DNA of 64,000 nt, taken from Dendrosporobacter quercicolus (GTDB lineage Bacteria > Bacillota > Negativicutes > DSM-1736 > Dendrosporobacteraceae). How positions within the stretch are numbered: the stretch's first letter is position 1; each line of letters begins with the position of its first letter. The DNA lies in contig NZ_FNHB01000001.1 of assembly GCF_900104455.1 (NCBI RefSeq), positions 310,001 to 374,000 on the forward strand, written 5' to 3'. The notes below the pieces were generated by a model. The model was given only the letters and a program-made list of their open reading frames with translations, ran no database searches and was not told where the DNA came from. Made by a program: the position numbers and the translations under genes. Below are positions 33,167 through 42,070 of this stretch, one piece after another.

Positions 33167-34238
33167 AATTCACTGGCAGACAATAAAAAATAAAATTCTG
33201 GCTAAAGCGGACAGTGTGCTGGGAATTGATATTGGGACAGGATCAATAAAAATTGTTGAAATTAAGCAGAAAGACGAACGCGCGGTTGTAACCAAAATTG
33301 CTATTGCTGATTTTGATGCAGTCATTTTTGATGACAGCCGCCTGCTTAAGCCGGAGCTGGCGGCAATACTGCGGCGGCAAATTGCAATAAACGGTTTCAA
33401 CAGTTGCCGGGTGGTCGCTGCGATTGGCGGCCGGTCAATTTTTATCCGTCAAATTACTGTACCCCCGATGACGGCAGGCGAGCTTAGAGAAGCCATTAAG
33501 TGGGAACTGGAAAAGTACATTCCTTATGCGCCGGTCAATTGCTACTATGATTTTGCCGTACTGGGCGCCGCCGGGAGCGGGATTGGGCTGAGGGTGCTGC
33601 TGGCAGCAGCGATTAAGGATTCTATCGATACACTTGTAACCGTACTGAAGGACTGTGGCTTGCAGCCAATCGCAATAGACGGTGAGGCTTTTGCATTATA
33701 CCGTTCATTGAGTAACGCCGAAAATTCCCTGTTGCTTGATATCGGCCAGTATTTAACGCAACTGATTATGTATCAACAAGGCATCCCGCAGATAACCAGG
33801 AACATCCCGCTAGCCGGGCGGCAGTTTACCGAGCTGTTAATGAAGGAGCTGGGGCTTGATGCTGAAAAAGCCGAACAGCTGAAGCAAGCTCGGCAGGACT
33901 TGCTGCCGCCGGTCAGTCAAGCCGGAAATTATTCGCAAGCGCAGGAACAAATGCTGCTGCTGGTAGCTGAACTGGCCCGCGAAATTCGGCGTACGATTGA
34001 AGTATACCAAAGTCAGCATAAAGAAGCAGCGATAGAAAAAATCATTGTTAGCGGTGGCGGCGCCAGTCTGACTCATTTGGTTGACCGGCTTAAGCTGTTT
34101 TTTGACATTCCGGTTATTTTACACAATGCCGCAGCCGCAATAGAGCATAGTCCTGCTGTCGATGCCGGGTATCTTCAGGCTATCGCCCCACGCCTGGGGG
34201 TTGCTGTCGGGCTGGCTTTACGCGGAGGAGCCGGATGA
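33153..34238 (+). CDS. pilM: Type IV pilus assembly protein PilM
   Basis: This 361-residue actin-like ATPase has phosphate loop LGIDIGTGSIKIVEI, the segment AIKWELEKYIPY, and IIVSGGGASLTHLVDRL near the C-terminus. PilM forms a cytoplasmic ring that binds the N-terminal tail of PilN. ATG 33153 is chosen because homologues begin just before the phosphate loop; the frame runs upstream inside comFB without a ribosome site. It ends in an ATGA overlap with pilN. Confidence 0.9.
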   Translation: MALNKIHWQTIKNKILAKADSVLGIDIGTGSIKIVEIKQKDERAVVTKIAIADFDAVIFDDSRLLKPELAAILRRQIAINGFNSCRVVAAIGGRSIFIRQITVPPMTAGELREAIKWELEKYIPYAPVNCYYDFAVLGAAGSGIGLRVLLAAAIKDSIDTLVTVLKDCGLQPIAIDGEAFALYRSLSNAENSLLLDIGQYLTQLIMYQQGIPQITRNIPLAGRQFTELLMKELGLDAEKAEQLKQARQDLLPPVSQAGNYSQAQEQMLLLVAELAREIRRTIEVYQSQHKEAAIEKIIVSGGGASLTHLVDRLKLFFDIPVILHNAAAAIEHSPAVDAGYLQAIAPRLGVAVGLALRGGAG

Positions 34239-34786
34239 TCAGAATCAACCTGCTGCCACCGGCTGAACGGCCGCCTGGCGCGCCGCTCAGCCGAATTCTT
34301 TTCATCATCGCTCCAGTCTGCGCCGGTATTGCATTGAGTATTTGGGGGTACGGTATTTTTACCATCCATCAGTTAGAAAATGAACTGCATACTGTGGATA
34401 TTCAGTATGAATTACTCAGGCCGGCGCAGGAGCGAATGGCGGCCGCCGGTGTCAAGCAGCAGCAAATTACCGAGAAAAATCATGTACTGCTCAAACTCAC
34501 GACAGAACGCAATTCATGGCAAACCATCATGACCCATATTGGCCTTTTGACTACCGCTGACGTTTGGCTGACTGAAGTTAGTCTGGTGCAAAACAATGCG
34601 CTCAAGCTCAAGGGAATGGCTGGCGGTTATCCTGCTTTGGCCGCTTTCATCGCCAGGCTGGAGCAGGATGAGCTGTTGACAAATGCCACCTTGCTTAGCA
34701 TCGAAAAGGTAAAGGAAACGGCAGCGCAAACAACCGCTGCTGCCAGATTTGAGGTACTGGTCGGCATTAAGGGGATGGAATTGTGA
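34235..34786 (+). CDS. pilN: Type IV pilus assembly protein PilN
   Basis: This 183-residue protein starts MIRINLLPPAERPP, the short cytoplasmic tail that docks into PilM, followed by one membrane helix (about 21-43) and an extracytoplasmic coiled coil and small domain. It overlaps pilM and pilO by four bases at each end. It forms the alignment complex with PilO. Confidence 0.88.
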   Translation: MIRINLLPPAERPPGAPLSRILFIIAPVCAGIALSIWGYGIFTIHQLENELHTVDIQYELLRPAQERMAAAGVKQQQITEKNHVLLKLTTERNSWQTIMTHIGLLTTADVWLTEVSLVQNNALKLKGMAGGYPALAAFIARLEQDELLTNATLLSIEKVKETAAQTTAAARFEVLVGIKGMEL

Positions 34787-35391
34787 TTTTTCGCCTGAAA
34801 AAACTATTCGTCCACCATAAAATATTACTGGGGATTGCAGGGATTTTAGCCCTTTTTGTAGTATTTTATTATTCTATACTTATCCCCCAGCAGACGAAGA
34901 TCAGTCAATTAACGGCTGTACTGCAGTCGGAACAACGGCGGGTCGGGGTAATTGAGGCTTTTGCCGGAGCCCATCCGGACATTAGTCAATATGAACAAGA
35001 ATTAAACGCCAAACTGGCGACTGTCAATCTGTTGCTGCCCGATCAGCCGAAGATCAGCGAATTTATTGTAACGGTTGAACAGGCCGCCAGGGCCAGTGGC
35101 CTGGAATTGCAGCAGATTAAGCCGCTGCAGCCTGTAAAAAAGACCGGCTACCGGGAAATACCGCTGGAATTAACTGTACAGGGAACCTATTTCCCAACTT
35201 TGGATTTTTTGAAGAAGCTGGAAGGATTAGAACGGTTTAATTCCGTTGTTAACATGACGGTGCAGGCGCAAACAGATCAATTAACCAGCGATCTTCGAAT
35301 CAATATATATTATTATGACGAACCACAGCCGCCGGAAATTGCCGAACAGGCTAAAGTTAATACCGCGACTACTCCAGAGAGGGTTAGGTAA
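34783..35391 (+). CDS. pilO: Type IV pilus assembly protein PilO
   Basis: This 202-residue protein has one membrane helix (about 14-34), a coiled coil (about 40-90) and a C-terminal ferredoxin-like domain (KPLQPVKKTGYREIPLELTVQG). The start GTG overlaps the pilN stop. No PilP, PilQ or PilT follows, as expected for a bacterium whose pilus does not use a secretin in this operon or encodes it elsewhere. The next gene, aroC, begins 37 bases later with its own ribosome site. Confidence 0.85.
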   Translation: MIFRLKKLFVHHKILLGIAGILALFVVFYYSILIPQQTKISQLTAVLQSEQRRVGVIEAFAGAHPDISQYEQELNAKLATVNLLLPDQPKISEFIVTVEQAARASGLELQQIKPLQPVKKTGYREIPLELTVQGTYFPTLDFLKKLEGLERFNSVVNMTVQAQTDQLTSDLRINIYYYDEPQPPEIAEQAKVNTATTPERVR

Positions 35392-35428
35392 TTATCGGCA
35401 GTTTTGGCAATACGTATGAGGTGATGAT

Positions 35429-36580
35429 GTGATAAGATTTATAACTGCCGGTGAGTCTCACGGACCGTGTCTTACGGCAATTCTTGAAGGATTTCCGGCC
35501 GGGCTGCAGCTAGATATCGACGCAATCAACCGAGAATTGGCCCGTCGTCAGCAAGGCTATGGCCGAGGCGGCCGTATGAAAATTGAACAGGATAAAGTTG
35601 AAATTACCGCTGGTGTCAGGTTTGGCCAAACCCTGGGCAGTCCAATTACCCTAACGATTCATAACAAAGACTGGGCCAATTGGCAGGAGCGTATGGCGGT
35701 CAGCGGCCAGCCCCAGGGAAGCCCGGTTACTGCCGCCCGGCCGGGACATGCCGATTTGACCGGCGTGCAAAAATATGACCGGCAAGATATCCGGGATATT
35801 CTGGAGCGGGCCAGCGCCCGGGAGACTGCGGCCAGGGTTGCTGTTGGCGGTGTCGCCAAACAATTTCTGCACGGTTTAGGCATGAACATCGTGTCTCATG
35901 TCACCAATATCGGGGGAGCAGCAGTCGACCGCCAGGATATTGATTATCGCTTTATCGCCAATGAATGGACCGGATCTGACTTGAACTGTGTTGAGCCTGC
36001 AGTTGAAGAGAAAATGAAGCGGGCCATTGACGCCGCAAAGCAGCGCGGCGATACCTTGGGCGGTATATTTGAAGTGGCGGTATTGAATGTCATGCCTGGT
36101 CTGGGCAGTCATGTGCAGTGGGACCGGCGGCTTGATACGCGTCTGGCTGCCGCCCTGATGTCAATTCAAGCCATTAAAGGGATCGAAATAGGCGCGGGCT
36201 TTACTTTTGCCGGGTTGCCCGGCGCTCAGGCGCATGATGAGATTTTTTACGACCAGTCAGCCGGTTATTACCGGAAGACCAATCATGCCGGTGGAATTGA
36301 AGGCGGAATGAGCAATGGGGAAACCATTGTGGCGCGGGCGGTGATGAAACCGATACCCACACTAATGACTCCGCTGGCCTCGGTTGATATTTCAAGCCGC
36401 GAGCAGGTTGTGGCCAACACCGAACGCAGCGACGTATGCGCCGTATCGGCGGCTGCCGTTGTGGGGGAAGCCATGACAGCGATTGTTGTGGCCGAAGCGG
36501 TACTCGAAAAATTTGGCGGCGATAGTTTTGGCGACGTTCTGGCTGCGATTGATCATTACCGGAAAAGAATCAGCAGGTGA
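35429..36580 (+). CDS. aroC: Chorismate synthase
   Basis: This 383-residue enzyme makes chorismate from EPSP using reduced FMN. The signatures GESHGPCLTAILEGFPAG (residues 8-25), RPGHADLTGVQKYD and RASARETAARVAVG are present. It starts at GTG behind GAGGTG. It is the first of three shikimate genes (aroC-aroK-aroB) that directly follow the pilus operon on the same strand and may share its transcript. Confidence 0.93.
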   Translation: MIRFITAGESHGPCLTAILEGFPAGLQLDIDAINRELARRQQGYGRGGRMKIEQDKVEITAGVRFGQTLGSPITLTIHNKDWANWQERMAVSGQPQGSPVTAARPGHADLTGVQKYDRQDIRDILERASARETAARVAVGGVAKQFLHGLGMNIVSHVTNIGGAAVDRQDIDYRFIANEWTGSDLNCVEPAVEEKMKRAIDAAKQRGDTLGGIFEVAVLNVMPGLGSHVQWDRRLDTRLAAALMSIQAIKGIEIGAGFTFAGLPGAQAHDEIFYDQSAGYYRKTNHAGGIEGGMSNGETIVARAVMKPIPTLMTPLASVDISSREQVVANTERSDVCAVSAAAVVGEAMTAIVVAEAVLEKFGGDSFGDVLAAIDHYRKRISR

Positions 36581-36586
36581 ACGAAA

Positions 36587-37114
36587 ATGAAAAACATCGT
36601 ACTAATCGGCTTTATGGGTACTGGGAAAACAAGCACAGGACGCCTGCTTGCCCACCGACTCGGCCGGACGTTTATTGATACCGATCAAAAAATTGAATTT
36701 GATAATAATATTACAGTTGCCGAAATGTTCAGCATCCATGGGGAACAGCATTTTCGCCAAAAGGAATCAGAGACAATCGCCAGGATATCCCGTTATACCG
36801 ATGTGGTAATAGCAACCGGCGGGGGTGTTGTGCTGCGGCCGGAAAACCTGATCCGCTTAAAGACCAATGGTGTGATCATTGCGTTGACCGCGTCGCTGGA
36901 GGTCATTCTGGAACGCACCTCCAGACGCAATTGCCGTCCGCTGTTGAACCGGCCGGACAAGGAAGCGGTTGTCAGCAAACTGTTAAAGGAACGGGCTGAC
37001 CTTTACAATAAGGCTGATTTATCCATTGATACCAGTGACAGCACGCCGCAGCAGGTCTGTGACCATATTATTGCTTTTTTACGGCAAGGAGGATATTTGC
37101 GTGGACGTTGTTAA
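36587..37114 (+). CDS. aroK: Shikimate kinase
   Basis: This 175-residue P-loop kinase has Walker A GFMGTGKTSTG (residues 8-18), the shikimate-binding DTDQKIE, and the ATGGGVVLRPEN motif. It phosphorylates shikimate at the 3-hydroxyl. It follows aroC by 6 bases and overlaps aroB by 14 bases. Confidence 0.92.
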   Translation: MKNIVLIGFMGTGKTSTGRLLAHRLGRTFIDTDQKIEFDNNITVAEMFSIHGEQHFRQKESETIARISRYTDVVIATGGGVVLRPENLIRLKTNGVIIALTASLEVILERTSRRNCRPLLNRPDKEAVVSKLLKERADLYNKADLSIDTSDSTPQQVCDHIIAFLRQGGYLRGRC

Positions 37115-38183
37115 CGTTGAGCTGGGGCAAAAAAGCTACCCTATCATGATTGGCCCCAACAGCCTGTCGCAAATTGGGCCGGTACTAAAGGAGCTGAACC
37201 TGGCCGGAAAAATTCTGGTGGTCAGTGACGAGCAGGTTGGTAAAATTTACGGTGACCCAGTGCTTGAGCAATTGTCAGCAGCCGGATTTACTGCTGAACT
37301 TTTGCTGGTGCCGCCGGGAGAAGGAACAAAATCACTGGAGATTGCCCAATTGGTTTTTACCAGGGCAATTACCATGGGGCTTGACCGCAGGTCGCCCATT
37401 GCGGCGTTGGGCGGCGGCGTTGTTGGTGATTTAACCGGCTTTATTGCCGCCACTTATCTGCGGGGCATACCCTTGATTCAACTTCCGACCAGCCTGCTTG
37501 CTCAGGTGGACTCCAGTGTGGGCGGCAAAGTGGCGGTTAACCATCCATTGGGTAAAAATCTGATTGGCGCATTTTACCAGCCCCGGGCCGTCATTATTGA
37601 TATTCAAACGGTCAGCACCCTGCCGGAGCGCGAACTGGCCACCGGCCTGGCTGAAGTAATCAAGCACGGACTGATTGCCGATGCCGCTTTGTTTACATAT
37701 TTACAAATCAATCATCGTCAAATTACCGGCCGGGATGCAGGGGCGCTTACCCATATCATTAAACGTTCCTGTGAAATTAAAGCCGGGGTGGTGGAACAGG
37801 ACGAGCGCGAAGCCGGCTTGCGAATGATTTTAAATTTTGGTCATACCATTGCTCATGCCATTGAGGCCACTGCCGGCTATGGCCGCTACAACCATGGCGA
37901 AGCCGTAGCCATTGGCATGCACGGGGCAGCCTTGATTAGTTGTTATTTAGGCTTGTGTACACCGGCTTTGGTGGCGGTGGTCAAAAGCGCCATCAGCAAA
38001 TACCGATTGCCATTGACGGCGGACGACTGTGCCCCAGCCGATATCCTAAGCTTGCTGACCAGGGACAAAAAGACGGTTGGCGGGAAAGTGCACTGGGTTC
38101 TCCTGACCGACATTGGCAAAGTGGTTATCCGCAATAATGTGCCGGACGAAGTTGTCAGCCGGGCATTAACTGAATTAACTTAA
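37101..38183 (+). CDS. aroB: 3-Dehydroquinate synthase
   Basis: This 360-residue NAD-dependent enzyme converts DAHP to 3-dehydroquinate. GGGVVGDLTGFIAATYLRG binds NAD; QVDSSVGGKVAVNHPLGKN and NFGHTIAHAIE carry substrate and metal ligands. GTG 37101 is chosen because AAGGAGG lies 8 bases upstream, inside the end of aroK; the frame stays open earlier without a ribosome site. It is the last of the aro genes here. Confidence 0.92.
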   Translation: MDVVNVELGQKSYPIMIGPNSLSQIGPVLKELNLAGKILVVSDEQVGKIYGDPVLEQLSAAGFTAELLLVPPGEGTKSLEIAQLVFTRAITMGLDRRSPIAALGGGVVGDLTGFIAATYLRGIPLIQLPTSLLAQVDSSVGGKVAVNHPLGKNLIGAFYQPRAVIIDIQTVSTLPERELATGLAEVIKHGLIADAALFTYLQINHRQITGRDAGALTHIIKRSCEIKAGVVEQDEREAGLRMILNFGHTIAHAIEATAGYGRYNHGEAVAIGMHGAALISCYLGLCTPALVAVVKSAISKYRLPLTADDCAPADILSLLTRDKKTVGGKVHWVLLTDIGKVVIRNNVPDEVVSRALTELT

Positions 38184-38197
38184 TGGGGGGCGACTAG

Positions 38198-39160
38198 ATG
38201 GTAAAACGCATTGCCGTATTGACAAGTGGCGGCGACGCACCTGGTATGAACGCTGTGATCAGGGCAGTTGTCAGAAAAGGAATCCACCATGGATTTGAAG
38301 TGTTTGGCGTACAACGCGGCTACGAAGGCGTTATTCAGGGCGATTTCCATTTGATGACAGATCATTCGGTCGGCGGTATCATTCAGCATGGCGGCACAGT
38401 GCTTAAAACGGCCCGCAGCGAGGCTTTTAAAACCGAAGAGGGTTTCGCCGCCGCCTTGCAGCAGCTTAAAGCGCACTATATCGATTATTTGGTTGTTATT
38501 GGCGGCGACGGCTCAATGGCCGGGGCGGCTAAACTGACCGAAGCCGGAATTGCCACCATTGTCGTTCCGGGAACAATTGATAATGATATGGCAGGTACGG
38601 AGTATACCATCGGTTTTGATACGGCGCTCAATACCGTACTGGAGGCTGTCAATAAAATCCGTGATACGGCGGCTTCGCATGAACGGGTCGCTATAGTCGA
38701 AGTAATGGGACGCAGCGCGGGTCATATTGCCCTGATGGCCGGACTGGCCTGCGGCGCTGAAGCCATCTTGCTGCCGGAAGAGCCTCTGGATATTGGCACC
38801 GTTTGTGAGCGTCTGATCAAAAGTCATAGCCGCGGCAAGCTTTACAGTATTATTCTGGTAGCTGAAGGTGTGGCCAAAGGCTTTGATATTGCCGGTGAGA
38901 TTAGCGCCAAAACGAAATTTGAGACGCATGTCACTGTTTTGGGCTATATCCAGCGGGGCGGCAACCCCACTGCAACCGATAACATCATAGCCAGCCGGAT
39001 GGGAGCTGCGGCGGTTGATAACATTCTTCAGGACAATGTCAACCAGTTGATCGCCTGGCAGCAGGGACAAATCGTTGCTTTGCCTTATGACGCTGCGGTG
39101 AAAACCAAACATGGCATTGATCTTTCCATCTATGAGCTGGCCGGTATTTTGGCCCGCTAA
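38198..39160 (+). CDS. pfkA: ATP-dependent 6-phosphofructokinase
   Basis: This 320-residue enzyme phosphorylates fructose 6-phosphate in glycolysis. TSGGDAPGMNAVIRAVVR is at the N-terminus, GGDGSMAGA binds ATP, PGTIDND contains the catalytic Asp, and GYIQRGGNPTATD is the C-terminal signature. The Gly of GGDGS supports ATP, not PPi, as donor. It starts at ATG behind GGGGGG, 14 bases after aroB, so it may belong to the same transcript. A palindrome follows. Confidence 0.93.
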   Translation: MVKRIAVLTSGGDAPGMNAVIRAVVRKGIHHGFEVFGVQRGYEGVIQGDFHLMTDHSVGGIIQHGGTVLKTARSEAFKTEEGFAAALQQLKAHYIDYLVVIGGDGSMAGAAKLTEAGIATIVVPGTIDNDMAGTEYTIGFDTALNTVLEAVNKIRDTAASHERVAIVEVMGRSAGHIALMAGLACGAEAILLPEEPLDIGTVCERLIKSHSRGKLYSIILVAEGVAKGFDIAGEISAKTKFETHVTVLGYIQRGGNPTATDNIIASRMGAAAVDNILQDNVNQLIAWQQGQIVALPYDAAVKTKHGIDLSIYELAGILAR

Positions 39161-39184
39161 CCGGACTAACCTCAAGCCGTATTC

Positions 39185-39245
39185 AAACAGGGGGACAGGT
39201 TCCTCGTTTGCAAAAGCAAACAAGGAACCTGTCCCCTGTTTTTAT
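39185..39245. terminator. GGGGACAGGTTCCT palindrome (terminator and repeat)
   Basis: AAACAGGGGGACAGGTTCCT and its reverse complement AGGAACCTGTCCCCTGTTT flank an inner TTTGC/GCAAA pair and end in a T-run. This sequence type is dispersed in many bacterial genomes and resembles repeats mobilised by REP-associated tyrosine transposases. Here it also serves as the pfkA terminator. Confidence 0.8.
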
Positions 39246-39251
39246 TAAGTC

Positions 39252-39329
39252 TTCAGCATCCCGAGGGGCGGGAGATCGTTATGCATAACGACGGCCCGGA
39301 AAAGGGCCTAGTGCTGAGCCCCATTTTTT
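39252..39329 (+). ncRNA. Structured RNA candidate with four helices and a possible pseudoknot
   Basis: P1 pairs TCAGCA (39253-39258) with TGCTGA (39312-39317). Inside are P2 TCCCG/CGGGA (39259-39273), P3 TCGTTATGCATAACGA (39276-39291) and P4 GGCCC/GGGCC (39293-39308, loop GGAAAA). The P2 loop GGGG (39265-39268) can pair with CCCC (39319-39322), followed by A and T6. An alternative GGGC/GCCC terminator is possible. The arrangement suggests a riboswitch-like domain. It lies right after the palindrome with no visible promoter, a weakness. Confidence 0.45.
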
Positions 39330-39430
39330 ATGGAGTGGTCATTACGTGGCTTTAGGTAATATTTTTTTTAATGTAAACATAACGAAAAGAAACTGAATAA
39401 GATATAGTGACACAGCGTGGAGGTGGATTG

Positions 39431-39877
39431 ATGAAAGATGTTGACTTGAGCGGTGTAATCAGTCTGATGCAAACGCAAAATGACTATATAAATCAGGTCT
39501 ATAAAATTATTTATGTTTTGTACACTGATTTAAATGTCGCAAACAATTCTGAGTTTCAAAAATTTACCATTCACTTTAATGAATTTATGCTTAGCCATGC
39601 CAAAAGTGAGGGGTTCAGCAAAGCGATCGAAATCAGCCAGCATCATTATGTGATGCTGGAAAAATTGGTTGACCATGAAATACTGGCAACTGCTGAGCAA
39701 TTGGAAATTGCCGTTGTTCATCTGGAGACAGCGATAAAGGATCCCTCTATCCGGACCAATCTGCAAATATTGCTGCTAAATCAGGGAATTATGATGCTGG
39801 AAGAGACGCAATTAAAAATTATTGAAACAGTAGAAAACCTGCTTGAAAAATTCCGGAAAACACAGTTGCAAAATTAA
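39431..39877 (+). CDS. Hypothetical helical protein
   Basis: This 148-residue protein starts at ATG 39431, behind GGAGGTGG. It is predicted almost wholly helical (for example KFTIHFNEFMLSHAKSEGFSKAIEIS and LEKFRKTQLQN near the end), with no membrane segment, signal peptide or Cys pair. His residues occur singly (HHYVMLEKLVDHEIL), which could hint at a four-helix bundle but is not a hemerythrin motif. I do not recognise it. A structured RNA candidate lies 100 bases upstream. Confidence 0.65.
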   Translation: MKDVDLSGVISLMQTQNDYINQVYKIIYVLYTDLNVANNSEFQKFTIHFNEFMLSHAKSEGFSKAIEISQHHYVMLEKLVDHEILATAEQLEIAVVHLETAIKDPSIRTNLQILLLNQGIMMLEETQLKIIETVENLLEKFRKTQLQN

Positions 39878-40073
39878 CAGGATTTTTCCTGTTTGCGTAC
39901 AATATTAATAGTATGGAAAAGCCCGCAGCTACTGCCAAAAGGCATAATTTCCCGCCGGATTTTATGTCTTTTTGTACGATTAGAAAGCTTATTTGCCGGC
40001 AGTCCTGCTTGTGCGGGCGGTTTGCCCCAGGCAGGATTTTCTATGATATAACTCAGTTCAATCAGGGAGTGTA

Positions 40074-40829
40074 ATGATGAATAAGGCTATGTTATCACAA
40101 GTACTGGAATCGTTCCGCGCCGGTGATTTATCACTGGAAACAGCATTGGACAAGCTTAAGCTCCTGCCTTATGAAGATATCGGCTTTGCTAAAATAGATC
40201 ATCATCGCGCTATGCGCCAGGGGTTCCCTGAAGTGATTTTTGGTCAGGGCAAAACGGCGGGGCAGGTAGCCCACCTTATGGAACACCTGGTCAGCGGTAA
40301 TGGAAACGTTCTGACAACACGGGCTACAGCTGAGATGTATGAAGCTGTAGCGGCAGTTCTTCCCAATGCCTGTTACAGCGAACTGGCCAGGATTATTTAT
40401 GTACAGCAGGAGACGCTGCCGGTGGATGAAGAACGTTTTATTTTGGTGATTACTGCCGGAACCAGTGATATTCCGGTAGCGGAGGAGGCGGCTTTAACGG
40501 CCGAGCTTATGGGCAATAAGGTGGAGCGGGTGTTTGACGTTGGCGTTGCCGGCATTCACCGGCTGTTTGCCCAGCAGCAGATCATCGAGCAGGCCAATGT
40601 GCTGGTGGTGGTCGCCGGCATGGAGGGCGCTTTGGCCAGCGTAATTGGCGGGTTAGTAGCCAAGCCGATTATTGCAGTACCGACCAGTGTCGGTTATGGC
40701 GCCAATTTTCAGGGCCTGTCGGCGCTTCTTTGCATGCTGAACAGTTGTGCGGCCGGAATTTCGGTTGTCAATATTGACAACGGTTTTGGCGCAGGCCGGC
40801 TGGCCAGTATAATTAATCACATGAGGTGA
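40074..40829 (+). CDS. larB: Nickel-pincer cofactor synthase LarB
   Basis: This 251-residue protein carboxylates and hydrolyses nicotinic acid adenine dinucleotide, the first step of nickel-pincer cofactor synthesis. The C-terminal half (about 120-250) is AIR-carboxylase-like: ITAGTSDIPVAEEAALTAELMG and AVPTSVGYGANFQGLSALLCML. The N-terminal motif FAKIDHHRAMRQGFPEVIF is also typical. It starts behind GGGAGTG; ATG 40074 or 40077 are equally possible. larC follows 5 bases later. Confidence 0.9.
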   Translation: MMNKAMLSQVLESFRAGDLSLETALDKLKLLPYEDIGFAKIDHHRAMRQGFPEVIFGQGKTAGQVAHLMEHLVSGNGNVLTTRATAEMYEAVAAVLPNACYSELARIIYVQQETLPVDEERFILVITAGTSDIPVAEEAALTAELMGNKVERVFDVGVAGIHRLFAQQQIIEQANVLVVVAGMEGALASVIGGLVAKPIIAVPTSVGYGANFQGLSALLCMLNSCAAGISVVNIDNGFGAGRLASIINHMR

Positions 40830-40834
40830 AATGA

Positions 40835-42013
40835 ATGAAAGCAATATATTTAGACTGTTTCGCCGGCATCAGCGGCAATATGTTTCTTGGGGCATTACTT
40901 GACGCCGGATTGCCTGAACAGTACCTGCGGGAAGAATTGAATAAACTGCCGGTAACAGGCTATGATTTGCTGGTGGAGCGGACCCAAAAACGCGGGATCA
41001 GCGCGATTTATGCCGATGTAATGCTGCACAAGCATGATCATCATCATCACCGCCATCTTCCGGATATACTCGCAATTATTGACCAGTCGGCCTTGGCCGG
41101 CAAGGTAAAGGATGACAGTAAAAAAATATTTATTACACTGGCTGAAGCCGAAGCCAAGGTCCACGGCATAAGCATCGATCAAATTCATTTTCATGAAGTT
41201 GGGGCTGTCGATGCGATTATCGATATAGTAGGAGCGGCGATTGGGCTGAACTGGTTTGGCATTGAAGCAATCTATACTTCCAAACTTCAGGTTGGCAGCG
41301 GCTTTGTCCAATGCGACCACGGACTGATGCCCGTACCTGGGCCTGCTACAGCCGAGTTGTTGAAGGACATTCCTTATGTCAGCGGCGATATTGCCAAAGA
41401 ATTGGTGACTCCGACTGGTGCGGCTATTATCGCGGCATTAGGCAGCGGGTACGGCCGCCGGCCTGAGCATTTTATTCATCAGCGTACCGCTTACGGCGCC
41501 GGCGCCTGGGAACTGGATATTCCCAATGTATTGCGCCTTCAGGTTGGCGAAATTGCTGCCGAAAAGCAGGCCGGCAGCGGCAAAACCGTAATTGAGGCGA
41601 ATATCGATGATTTAAATCCCCAGGTGTACGACTATGTGATGGACAAGCTTTTACTGGCAGGCGCTGCAGATGTCTGGCTTACACCGGTAATCATGAAAAA
41701 AAGCCGTCCCGCGACGCAGTTGTCGGTGTTGGCCGACAAACAGAAATTAGGAGAAATAACAAATATTATTTTTACGGAAACCTCAACCATCGGGCTGCGG
41801 TTTTATGATGTTGAACGAACCGTGGCCGACCGTAAAACCATAGAGATTGAAACGGAATGGGGCCGGGTTCCGGTCAAAGTCAGTTTCCAGGCGGGAACGG
41901 TCATCAATATTTCGCCGGAATATGATATCTGCCGGAATTTGGCGCATGCTAATGATATTCCGCTTAAGCGCCTTCAACAGCAAGTCATCGCTCAGGCCTG
42001 GCAGCTGGTTTAG
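40835..42013 (+). CDS. larC: Nickel-pincer cofactor nickel insertase LarC
   Basis: This 392-residue protein inserts nickel into the pincer cofactor used by lactate racemase and other LarA-family enzymes. It starts AIYLDCFAGISGNMFLGALLDAG, has a His-rich metal stretch HDHHHHRHL at about 67-75, and a C-terminal LarC2 region. In Lactobacillus LarC is made by a programmed frameshift; here LarC1 and LarC2 are in one frame. LarA and LarE are not in the window. Confidence 0.9.
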   Translation: MKAIYLDCFAGISGNMFLGALLDAGLPEQYLREELNKLPVTGYDLLVERTQKRGISAIYADVMLHKHDHHHHRHLPDILAIIDQSALAGKVKDDSKKIFITLAEAEAKVHGISIDQIHFHEVGAVDAIIDIVGAAIGLNWFGIEAIYTSKLQVGSGFVQCDHGLMPVPGPATAELLKDIPYVSGDIAKELVTPTGAAIIAALGSGYGRRPEHFIHQRTAYGAGAWELDIPNVLRLQVGEIAAEKQAGSGKTVIEANIDDLNPQVYDYVMDKLLLAGAADVWLTPVIMKKSRPATQLSVLADKQKLGEITNIIFTETSTIGLRFYDVERTVADRKTIEIETEWGRVPVKVSFQAGTVINISPEYDICRNLAHANDIPLKRLQQQVIAQAWQLV

Positions 42014-42070
42014 CATTCCGGCCGTACAGGCTCAAACCAGAGAGTCTGAAAAATGTTAAGGAGCATAAAT

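Noticed and set aside
39252-39317. A tRNA-like cloverleaf
   Set aside because: The anticodon-like stem is a perfect palindrome with only 4 loop bases, the T-loop consensus and CCA context are missing.
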